From positions 124,001 through 188,000 of the forward strand of contig JAVXUO010000519.1 in the NCBI GenBank assembly GCA_033065855.1: a DNA stretch of 64,000 nucleotides, given 5' to 3'. Both the position numbers and the translations under genes were made by a program. Source of the stretch: Escallonia rubra (taxonomy: Eukaryota > Streptophyta > Magnoliopsida > Escalloniales > Escalloniaceae). Position 1 is the first letter of the stretch. Each line of letters opens with the position of its first letter. This document shows, one piece after another, positions 35,899-45,971 of this stretch. Under the pieces are notes generated by a model. That model was given only the letters and a program-made list of their open reading frames with translations. It ran no database searches and was not told the DNA's origin.

Positions 35899-36028
35899 GA
35901 GAAGAAAAAGGAAGAGAGAAGAGAAAAGAGGGTCTCTGCAGAAAAAACCCGTGAGCGGTGGCAGAAAAAAAAGACTCTGCAAAAGGACAGTCACGGGGAG
36001 GGAAGGACAGAGTCACGGGGAGCATCAG

Positions 36029-36408
36029 GCGCGTGGGGGAGAGGGGCGCCACGTGGCAGAAGGAGAGGCAACCCGCGGGGCCCCTTCATGCGGTTGGGCC
36101 ACGTGGCAGGCGCGGAGGAGGCCACGTGGCACCGCCATCGTACCAACCGGCGCACCTTCCCGCGTTGGGCCACGTGGCAGGCGCGTGGAGGCCACGTGGC
36201 AGGCGCGTGGAGGCCACGCGGCAGCAACCGGCGTCCCTTCACGCGGTTGGGCCACGTGGCAGGCGCGGAGGAGGCCACGTGGCACCAACCGGCGTCCCTT
36301 CACGCGGTTGGGCCACGTGGCAGGCGCGGAGGAGGCCACGTGGCACCAACCGGCGCCCCCTCACGCGGTTGGGCCACGTGGCAGGCGGGGGAGGAGGCCA
36401 CGTGGCAG
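36029..36408. promoter_or_regulatory. GCCACGTGGC / CACGCGC array, right arm
   Basis: Mirror array with 11 exact GCCACGTGGC palindromes and three CACGCGC sites on the minus strand (36029-36035, 36181-36187, 36203-36209). It lies upstream of the TATA box of the PMD-Ulp1 gene. Confidence 0.75.
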
Positions 36409-36489
36409 CCTTGGCTCGAAATTTTTTTTTTTTTTTTTTGTCAGCCAATGAAAATTTTTGTGTGGGAGCCACAAAAAAATAAAAAATCC

Positions 36490-36785
36490 ACCAACCGCTT
36501 CTTTTATATGCGGTTGGTTTTTAAAAAAATTATTAAAAAAAGGGGCTTACCAACCGCTTCTCTTAGAAGCGGTTGGGCAAAAAAAAATTTGTCCAACCGC
36601 TTATAAGAGAAGCGGTTGGGTGGAGTGGTTTTTTGTGGTGGGCCCATGTCAAAAAAATAATCATGCCCAACCGCATGTAAGAGAAGCGGTTGGGCTCAAA
36701 AGAAAAAATGAGTGCTTTTGTGGTGGGGCCCACGAGAAAATGACACAGTACCCAACCGCTTGTATTACAAGCGGTTGGGTGGAGA
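36490..36785. repeat. Hairpin array at right tip of MULE C
   Basis: Mirror of the left-tip array: the same CCAACCGC..GCGGTTGG hairpins beginning near 36491, 36551, 36594, 36667 and 36753. Confidence 0.85.
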
Positions 36786-36820
36786 AAATTTTTTTCTCCA
36801 CCGGTGGGTGTGGATCGGGC

Positions 36821-36823
<3 letters not shown>

Positions 36824-36864
<41 letters not shown>
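36824..36864. repeat. (TA)n(TG)n microsatellite at the MULE insertion site
   Basis: A TA run followed by TG repeats immediately outside the right end. The left flank has a shorter TA run (24561-24572). It hides the exact target duplication. Confidence 0.9.
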
Positions 36865-36865
<1 letters not shown>

Positions 36866-37768
36866 GCTGTCTTGGCAGCCATGCCTTCACACTTGCACCT
36901 TACACGTATATTTGCACATACCCAAATCTCCCCACTCTCACACAACACCCATCAAAACCGTGAGCCCTCCCTTCTTGCTGTCGAAAACACACGCACACAT
37001 GCACCCCAACCTCACGTACACATATGCATATACGATACACACAAAACCCACGTAATACCCCTCATTCCTTCACCTGTACACACAAAATTCCCTGTAACAC
37101 CTAACATAAACGCAGCCCCAGTCCCTTCTCCTAGTTCTTGTCCAGTACATATATATTCCCCAATACCCATTTCACGGCAAGGTCTCTTCCCTTGCTCTAA
37201 AACCCACAAGATAGTCGTAGACACATATAACATCCCAGAGGTAATTGATTTTGGAGAGAAGGTAGAAATCTTACCTAAAGGTTTCGCTGGAAAAGTCTTC
37301 TGCCAAGCTTTCTTCGTCTCTCTCCCGTACTCTCCTCGTACTCTCCTCTACCGTCTTTCCAGATGGTTGAAATTTTAGGGTCGGCTGATCAATACTCTAT
37401 AATCTATATATAATAACCCTAGTTGGAATATAACCAAAAGCCCACCTTAATTTCCATTAACCGCTCAAATTTTCACCCAGAAACTTTTATTAAGGCGAAG
37501 AGGTCCAAAAATAATTATCTACAAACAGTTAATGCACTAGAAAATTATTAACGGGTGTTTTGCACTATCTCATGTCACAAATCGTCACTAATAATAAGCG
37601 CATCGATAAAAAATAAATTCACCGCCAAAAGTATACATAATGCTAAGTATTTTTTTAAAAAATAACATCGTTAAAAATTGCTAATTAAAATATCGATGCT
37701 TAAAAATATATTTCTCGGCTAAATTTTATTTTATTAATCCGTTAAAAATATCGGGGTGTTACAACTTC

Positions 37769-39119
37769 AATACTATAAGCTAGGGTCTTAGGATCCATGC
37801 TCGTAGGAGTTCATCATACACCACTGTGACACTCCGTCAAGGTCATAAACCTTAAACCACCTAACCATTCTCCAATCAACTTCACATCCACAGACGGTGA
37901 CGAAGAGCGAAGCAATCAATTTTCCTTAGGAACTTGAGTGCACTCCTGTTGATCAATCAAAATGCAAGCCATCAAGGTTTCTACATCATGATAACATAAA
38001 CTTTGTCCTCTAAAGGTTAACCATGTAAAATCATGTGCTCAGTGTTTCATAATTGTTATTTCTTATCAAACGTGGTATGTGATTGAATTGGTAAGGTTGT
38101 TGATTAAAATCGTATGATCTAGTTTTTTTTACCTTTGTAACTCATGTCGAACATGTTATATATGTGATTAGGTTGAGGATTATTATGCTATGACCATTGA
38201 TTGATTATACTTGTTCAATCTCATTCCCCGTGGTTTTAGTATTGTGCTTGTATTTGGTAAGCTACTTTTTTTTTTTTTTAAAAAAAACTTCTTTTTCAAC
38301 AGTATGTTTAAATCAAATATGTTGCTATTTCATAGTTTAAATCTCTTTTGATTATGAAGTCAAATGCTTTTTCCTAAACTCTAAGGGCTCCTTGATATAA
38401 ATAGAAGTTATGTCGAACTGCATGACATCTGATTCCGATAGTCCCTTCGATAAGCAGGCAGCTTGGGTCTTGTGCTCATATTCAACTTCATTTTATTTGT
38501 TTCCGTTGCATGTTTCTGTTACTCGACAAATCGTACTAGTTTTTTCACGTGTCACTGATAAGTCTCTCTTTTCTTTTGAAAACACGATAATCATAACTTA
38601 TAATCGTCAGATACGAAAACGAATCTAGGATTTTTGCACGCCATTAGTCCATTTGTGATTGAGGAGTCGAGAGTTTTGGAGTTTTCCCTCCTTTCTAAGA
38701 AATCCAATGGCGAACCCTGTGTTAATGAAACTCATACATTTCACCTTGTGTTAATGAAACTCATACATTTCACCTTCAGGCGCCGGTCCTCACAGTTTAT
38801 GATCTGTGCTTCTAGCTTATCCGAACGGAGACCTGTATCTGAAACAAGAGCTAGTTTTGCTAGTATATATAGATTCAGGTTTGTACTGCAACCTTTTGAA
38901 ATCTTTTAAACAGGGAAAGTTGAAGTTAGTCCTGCCAGTGTTCTTCTGAAACTCTACATTCTGCTGTAGATTATACATCCTACTGCATTTCCTGGTACTA
39001 CCCTGATTCAAGCACTGCTGCTTTATTATCATCTCCTACATGCAGCATGTGTGCCAAAGTCATTCTATTCTATTTACCGTTAGGAAAAAAGAGGCATCTC
39101 TACTATGAACTGTGTTGTG
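37769..39119. other. Continuation of the left repeat copy, then spacer; no gene
   Basis: Sequence past solo LTR 2 should continue the copia-derived repeat for an unknown distance, because the right copy leaves the window at the matching point. A precise 29-bp tandem duplication lies at 38719-38747/38748-38776 (starting GTGTTAATGAAAC). The last few hundred bases are the 3' flank of the F-box gene. Confidence 0.45.
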
Positions 39120-40670
39120 CTATTCCATAATTTGTGCTGGCCAGAGGCGCTTCCACGTTAAGATATCCTCTTCGTGGTGAAGCTTTCTGATTCCGCCATA
39201 AAATCCACCTGCTTCGTCGCCTACTTCACGGTGCTCCTTCCTGTTTATCTCCCCTTGTCTCCATTGTGAAGCTAGCGTGTACTGCTTGAACTCCAATACA
39301 ACAGTGTCTGAAAGTAGGAAATCATAGCAGAAATGTAACAAAACTGCAAACAATAAAGTTATTTTCCAACCTTATATTTTCTTATCATCTTGCTATGTGG
39401 CATGCTAATAAGAGTAGATTTGCTATACCATGAAGAAAAGAAGTATTCATCTGTAAAAGAAAGCAGGCCCAAGAAGCCTGACTTCTTATATATCTCAGGC
39501 TGCATTGAAAGAAAATAAGGAAGCAGAACACTTGAGCCTCAGAAGTTGGAAAGGTTTTAAGGAAAGGATATCTAACCAAGTCCAGCTAAACCTCAAACCA
39601 TTTTCTAATGCATAAGAAGCCTGACTTCTACTCGTATCCCCATAGAAATGTTCGAAATTAAGAGTCAAGCTTTTCGACTCATATTTTAAATTGTGTCATC
39701 GGGCACTCACATATGTATGAACTATGAAGTTCACTTTGGAGTGACATGAATATATTGAATACGATCTCTTTTGTTCCTCAATCAAGGAGCATGAGTCTGC
39801 TTTAAGTGCATTTTCTGTATAATTAACATGGCAGCTCAGCTCATTCAGGTACTTAGGAGAATTAACCAATTGACCTAAATAGTCAAATTCAGAAATATGC
39901 AAGCCTTGATTATCATTTCATTTCAGATAACGATACACTAGAGGGGTAATTCATCTACCAAATGGAAATTTGGGTGTAAGATGTTGTTCTCACCATTGAA
40001 GTGACACCGACAATGAAGCTCGTTCCCGTCACATGGTTCCAAGTGGCCAACAACTCCATACCACCAACCTACAGTACAATATAAGCATAGGCTTAATATC
40101 ACACATTACAAGTGCAAATTGCATGCCTATCACCAGATACCCAGTAAATAAACTGTTCTTCGACTCTCAGAAGAAGGTGTTCCACAACATTCCAGTACTT
40201 GCTGAATAGTGATTTCTTTTGTGCAAAGTGATTTCATATTCTGTTTTGAAATTTCTTTTCCTTCTAATGAATTGAGAATCCTGCAAGTTGGCGTTTCAAT
40301 TAACTAGTTCTTGATGGACTAGACATTTATGGGGTTCGTGTTCTTTCCTTTTCGACCAGAGCAATAGTAAATTGGTCTCCAAAGGCTTTTCCAAAATGGA
40401 TTAACATATGTTTGTCTCTCTTTGAAACACAAATGTATTTGCTGAAATAAAGCTATTTTCCACACTGCTTCTGGCTATTTCCACACTACTTTGGTTGCTG
40501 TAGGCCAAAATCTTATTGCTATTTATAGACAAAAAGGGTCTGGAAAGAGGCCATGTAGTGGGGAATAGGCCCCCCTCCTAATTAGGTAAATGTATGTTTT
40601 ATAACTACAATCTGAGAGGATGCTACACAATAATAAGATGACTCACCATAAGGGCAGTTCTTGTTTATTC

Positions 40671-41374
40671 TGTTGAAAGATTTAGGCTTTGATTTATATT
40701 TTCTACAACAAAATATTAGCAATATCAAGATATTAAACGTAGCAAAATAATTGAAAGTAATTCTATATGAACTCTTGATAAAATTATGTAATCTAAATCA
40801 GTAAAAGGATATAAAATAGCTCGTCCTTGAGAGTCGTGACAGAGTCACTGTCCTAAAGACGTTATCGCCTCCCTACGTGCAGGTGTTGACGGCAGATAAT
40901 GTCTCCAAGATAAAACCCATTGACGCAGCTATGTCTCCTCCATGTGCACGTCCACAGGAAGACGGTATGAACCAGTCCACGATCACGTTGCCCAAGTATA
41001 AAATATGAAAATAGCTATAGAGGAAAAACATTGTGATAGTAAAGTATAAAACACTAAGTATGGAAGCATAGTAGCTTCTTTTCTTCTATGTCACACCCTA
41101 TGGCCTTATATACTTGGCCAATCAAAATCCATTTATTGGTTACATAAGTAAGATTAAAAGCCTTTGTAACTCATTGAATAATTATAACCATTCTCAATAA
41201 TGCCAAATAATAAGGTATATTATATACACCATAAACACATTTGAGTTAATAATATTCATTATTGCATTTGTAACTCCTTTCATAATTTACATGTAAGTAA
41301 ATACATAGAGCCATAAATTGCAATATAATAACAATGCTATAATGTACATTTTATTTTATTAAAATATTCCAACA
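40671..41374 (-). repeat. 3' LTR of the F-box-disrupting element
   Basis: 704 bp, paired with 45268-45971. It differs from its partner mostly in the first 55 bases. Confidence 0.93.
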
Positions 41375-41639
41375 ATCCCCCACTATTTTGATAAAATAAA
41401 ATGATAATTTAAAATACTTAAAAAGTAACTAATGAAATATTTATAAAGTCTCACAATTCCAAAAAATTTAAAGCATTTAAAACCATATCAATGAACATCA
41501 TGATAAACTCATAAACCTCCTCTCTCTCTTTTTTTTTTTTAATTTATTGAATATTTTTCTCTTTCGTAAAATAAAGCCATGGTTTATAAACTCATATAGT
41601 AATAAAATATATATAAAAAAAATATACATAAATAAGATG

Positions 41640-42260
41640 GGCGACTTGTACTGTGTAATAGGTGTTGGTGCCTTCCGGGCTTGAACCAACACTTAGTGTT
41701 GACAACTTCCATTTGAGAGAGCCGTAATGGACTACGCCTTGAATTAGGTCCCTTGGCCAAACTTCAGTTGTCACACACACAATACAGATATGGGACTTAG
41801 TTCGCGGGTTAGCGCTATTAATGGCCATGCGCTCTTATCTTGATTCTCATGAGAGTCTTTAGGGAATGGCCCATAGTTCCCACAGTCGCGGCCTCACGAC
41901 CACTCTCACTTAGGTGAGTCCTCCAAGGGTACGTGTGACATGTACCTTGCGAAAATATTCGCCTCGGGCTCATTCAGGGAAATTCCCTTCCTGGACGTCA
42001 CACTAAGTAGCACGAGCACCGTACGAAAGGGGAGGAGACACTCTCCTATTAACAAAATGGTGCTACTTTTTATCACGAGTCACGCTCTACGGGTTGTTTC
42101 TACCCATTGAACCTTCTTCATGGGATCTCCAATCACAAAGGATGGGTTACTCCCGCTGGTGACTCCCTGTGGGCTCACCCCATCCGCCTCAGGTGAAAAA
42201 GGATCTAGCCTCTGTGCTAGTCCCGAGGCAAGTTGCGCAACTTTTATAAAGCCTCTATAA
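41640..42260 (-). other. GC-richer internal block of the LTR element
   Basis: This block stands out from the AT-rich interior. Read on the minus strand it has broken frames (for example SNPSFVIGDPMKKVQWVETT then a stop). I do not recognise a protein. It may be a conserved non-coding or decayed gag-region segment of this retrotransposon family. Confidence 0.4.
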
Positions 42261-44761
42261 TTTATTTTCTCTTCATCGATGAAGTATCACAAGTCTGCAG
42301 AATTTTAAGGGCCCAATAGTGCACATGGAAGCAACATTATGAATCTCATCAAGTAAATCACATTTCAATGGTAACATCCACTTTGCTTAGCATCAAATAT
42401 GATACTAGCTAGTCAGTAGTCTCACTACTAGGAATCAAACCTTTGATCAGTAGTCTACTACTAGGAACTAGTCTTCAACATATTGTGACCAGTAGTCTTT
42501 CACCCACTAGGAGCCACATTTTCCTCAACATGCGTCATGCTTTGCATAACATAATCTCACATCAATAGCAACTTCACAAAAATCCTCTGATAAGTTTCAA
42601 GAATTTTCAATTCTCAAGCTTTGCAAAAGTTAGATAAAATCCATGTGCAAATATAGTTTCGAATTTGCAATCATATGATAAATAATTGGGTATCCAGGAT
42701 TTAAAGTACCAAAAAATTCAACGCACCTCGTATTCAAAAAATCAAAACTTAGATACCATTTGAAATAGATACCATAACAATAAATATCAAAATAGCCAAG
42801 ATAATCAGAAGTCAAAGATTTCGGTTATTATGATTTAACATCTTTACCAAAGTATAATTTCAATTACTAAACTTCGCAATACTTTGCAAATTTTTTTTTT
42901 TTTCTCCTTCCACATTTTAAGCTCAATTATGCAGAAGAGCTATACATGCCCAGAGATCCAAACTAGCAAAGCTAAGTGCAAGAAACATAAATATATGCAT
43001 GAGATATATCACATAATCTCACTACGCATACACGCATGCGACATGCTAAAATAGACTTAAAATTAAGAACATACTATATATAGATGTTCTTTATGTCGCT
43101 AATTTTCTTTGTGTATACATAACTCGAGAAATCATAATTATCTTCAAATCATGTACCCCCACATTTCGCAGTCATGTATTTATCAAAGAATTTAACATTG
43201 AAATAAGAATTTCCATAATTTCATCAAACAATTTATTTCATTGACACACTCAACAAAATAAAATCAGCTTCAAGTTACTTGTTTTACAAAAGTCGATAAT
43301 CCCATGAAAATTTTTTCTCTTGAAAGAGAACTCCACAAACATTGACTTTAGGTGATTTACAAACTATAACTCTATGTGTAAAATCTCAAAAAATTCCTTT
43401 TTTTTTTTTTTTCAAACCAAAACCATGTGTCAAAAATTAAAAAGGAATAAGTGTAAGTAGTACTCAAAATACAACTACTTACAGACAAACATAATAATTT
43501 ACAAATAAAGGCATCTGAGTTATTGTCACCAAATATTATGTCCTGAAAAGGTCATAACATGGTATCACTAAATCTAAATATGAAGTTTTTATTTACTTTA
43601 GTATAAACCTTTTGAAAACTATTTAATTTATTTCCAAAACCGATTTTAATGAAGCCCCCTTTTTTTTATAATATTTTACCAAAAGAAAAGTGTCCCTTTT
43701 ATTACACCGCTATAAACTATTTTTAGGTGGTTGTGAAAACGAAATTGTCACGTAATTTTAAACATTACAAATTGAGCTCATTAGCCCAAATTTAAAGTCC
43801 ATGTAAAATTCACATAAATATTTCAAACAAGACTGAATAGACACATGTTGTCTTACAGTAGTGCCTTGATACGAGAAGTCAAATCAATTACCTTTTTAAC
43901 CGTTACGCTACCAAATTTAGTAACTCAAAAATTCCTTGCATGTAATTAGCAAGGAACCCACACTATGTCACTTAGTGTCGATTCAAATAAATATACCAAG
44001 ATCTACAACTTAGCACAAGCACAAAGTAGTAGAAAATCCTTAATTTTTCCTTTGCAATATGACTGCATTTCATATTACTTGATTAACTTGTGAAACTAGC
44101 TACCAACTCTTGATAATCTTACATCTTTGTAGGGATGCTACTCTTTTTATAAAAAAATTTAAAACTATTATTAGTCTTCTAATCGGCATACCGAAATAAG
44201 AATCCTAATAGTAATTAAACACAATGAACCTCATGCGGTGTATAATCCAATTTTTTATTTCATACGTTTTTATCGCTCTAAAACATAACTCATAAAGGTA
44301 TTGCATATTTTCTTACTCATTTTATTTCCATATATATGCAAGTATCAAATATTTAAATAACTGATTATAAATTAGAACATACCTCAATGTGATATGAAAA
44401 TATCACTTTCTCATCCCAAATTTATACCCTTAGAAGATTTTCAAGACCAACATAATTGATCTTTTGGAGCAAGTAGCAAGGGTCACCATGCGACCTTGGT
44501 ATCCCCTGCTTTTTAAAGCCTTGTACCTCTACCATTACACAGAGATACAAGGGCAAAAATCCAAGCAGTGCCTTGAACATCAACACTGGCCTTTCCATTT
44601 AATATGAAATTCAATCTCCTTCCAATCTTTTTCAGAGTCAAATAAGTGGCCCATCATGCTAGGCTCTGTTGATGAGTTGATCTGCCATTCCTTTTGGTTT
44701 CTTCAGCCATGCCTTTGTCTGTATCCTTGGTTTCGTTACTGTCCCTCTCCTTTTCCGGCAC

Positions 44762-44885
44762 CAAAACTGAAGCTTTAGTCATCAGTTCCCTACAGAACTT
44801 TGCAGGATCAACATTCTTTCCGGCCCACCCAGAGACACCGTCAGCAACGGCAATAACTCCCCCATTGAAGGAGCTCACGAAGAAG
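44762..44885 (-). pseudogene. Captured fragment of a PP2C phosphatase (PBCP-like)
   Basis: Translation [20 protein letters not shown] followed by NVDP, RELMTKAS and VLV matches the N-terminal catalytic block of the plant PP2C clade that includes the photosystem II core phosphatase [16 protein letters not shown] carries the metal-binding Asp of PP2C. Only about 42 residues are present. The frame then runs through unrelated lysine/glutamate-rich codons to a stop at 44654. It is joined head-on to the L5 fragment in a different frame. Confidence 0.82.
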
Positions 44886-44906
44886 GATGAGTTCCAACAG
44901 ATACCT

Positions 44907-45071
44907 AAAGCGCACAACAAAGCGATACTTCGGCACGTTGTACTTGTTCTTATCTTGATTGATCAAACGAATCCTGGCACGATAGTCAGTCTTTCCATTT
45001 TCTCCTTCTCTTAAACTTAACCTGGACCGCTTGAAGTAGGCCTTAGACTTTTGGAATTTGACAAACACCAT
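44907..45071 (-). pseudogene. RPL5: Captured 5' part of ribosomal protein L5 gene
   Basis: Starts with ATG at 45071, preceded by what looks like the native 5'UTR, and reads [15 protein letters not shown], then a short out-of-frame patch, then [20 protein letters not shown] and PKYRFVVRF, the start of cytosolic 60S protein L5 (eL18/uL18-type 5S rRNA binder). A one-base loss and a later one-base gain shift and restore the frame within residues 15-27. The homology stops at 44907, where the PP2C fragment begins. An in-frame read-through gives a short chimeric tail (FRYLLEL..). Confidence 0.88.
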
Positions 45072-45267
45072 TGCTGAATATGGGTGTGACGAGAGAGAGG
45101 TGCTGGAATGAAGTTTTCTGTACCCTCTTTTTCGCACAAAGAGGAGCAATAGGTTGTGATGGAGCCGAAAACAGGAATTACCATTTCCAGCTTCCAAATC
45201 TCTCTTCACTTCTTCAAAAAATAAAATTTTAAAACTATACAAATCAAAACCAATAACGTCTTTAGAT

Positions 45268-45971
45268 TGTTGGAAAATATAGGCTTTGATTTGTATTTTC
45301 TACAACAAAATATTAGCAATACCAAGATATTAAACGTAGCAAAATAATTGAAAGTAATTCTATATGAACTCTTGATAAAATTATGTAATCTAAATCAGTA
45401 AAAGGATATAAAATAGCTCGTCCTTGAGAGTCGTGACAGAGTCACTGTCCTAAAGACGTTATCGCCTCCCTACGTGCAGGTGTTGACGGCAGATAATGTC
45501 TCCAAGATAAAACCCATTGACGCAGCTATGTCTCCTCCATGTGCACGTCCACAGGAAGACGGTATGAACCAGTCCACGATCACGTTGCCCAAGTATAAAA
45601 TATGAAAATAGCTATAGAGGAAAAACATTGTGATAGTAAAGTATAAAACACTAAGTATGGAAGCATAGTAGCTTCTTTTCTTCTATGTCACACCCTATGG
45701 CCTTATATACTTGGCCAATCAAAATCCATTTATTGGTTACATAAGTAAGATTAAAAGCCTTTGTAACTCATTGAATAATTATAACCATTCTCAATAATGC
45801 CAAATAATAAGGTATATTATATACACCATAAACACATTTGAGTTAATAATATTCATTATTGCATTTGTAACTCATTTCATAATTTACATGTAAGTAAATA
45901 CATAGAGCCATAAATTGCAATATAATAACAATGCTATAATGTACATTTTATTTTATTAAAATATTCCAACA
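45268..45971 (-). repeat. 5' LTR of the F-box-disrupting element
   Basis: 704 bp, paired with 40671-41374. Read on the minus strand, transcription would run from here through the captured gene fragments. Confidence 0.93.

Larger units (their letters stand above)
24573..36823. mobile_element. MULE C: large MULE with transposase and PMD-Ulp1 gene
   Basis: Termini are GGGGCCCGATCCACACCCAC and its exact reverse complement. Total length is 12,251 bp. It sits in an (AT)n run, so the target duplication cannot be read unambiguously; a 10-bp TATATATATA on both sides is compatible with the 9-11 bp of MULEs. From outside in, each arm holds a hairpin array, a GCCACGTGGC array, a TATA box with 5'UTR exon and splice donor, three 322-bp tandem units and GC-rich short repeats. 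Inside are a FAR1/MURA transposase (+) and a PMD-Ulp1 gene (-), tail to tail. Both frames look intact, so the element may be autonomous. Confidence 0.93.
33905..36823. repeat. Right terminal inverted repeat of MULE C (~2.9 kb)
   Basis: Mirror copy of 24573-27565. The inner boundary is near 33905. It contains the promoter side and most of the 5'UTR intron of the PMD-Ulp1 gene. Confidence 0.88.
21988..37763. mobile_element. Solo LTR 2 (probably Gypsy-type), split by MULE C
   Basis: The block starts TGTAACATCCCGG and ends CGGGGTGTTACA, with a 5-bp TSD ACTTC at 21983-21987 and 37764-37768. Without the nested 12.25-kb MULE it measures about 3.5 kb and holds no gag, pol or second LTR, so it is read as a solo LTR. 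It shares internal phrases with solo LTR 1. A long open frame at 23997-24716 lies in C-rich, CACA-rich LTR sequence and resembles no protein. Confidence 0.75.
40671..45971 (-). mobile_element. Young non-autonomous LTR retrotransposon in F-box exon 3
   Basis: Two 704-bp LTRs (40671-41374 and 45268-45971) start TGTTG and end CAACA. The TSD is TATTC at 40666-40670 and 45972-45976. By eye the LTRs differ at six positions, about 0.9%, so the insertion is recent. A polypurine tract AGTGGGGGAT read on the minus strand abuts the LTR at 41375, setting the minus orientation. No standard tRNA-Met primer site is seen after the 5' LTR. The 3.9-kb interior has no gag or pol. It holds a GC-richer conserved-looking block (about 41640-42260), AT-rich filler, and fused fragments of two host genes near the 5' LTR. 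Confidence 0.93.

Noticed and set aside
41498-41828. Small frames in the LTR element interior (64 and 78 codons)
   Set aside because: They have no homology, overlap the 3' LTR side and are interrupted relative to each other.
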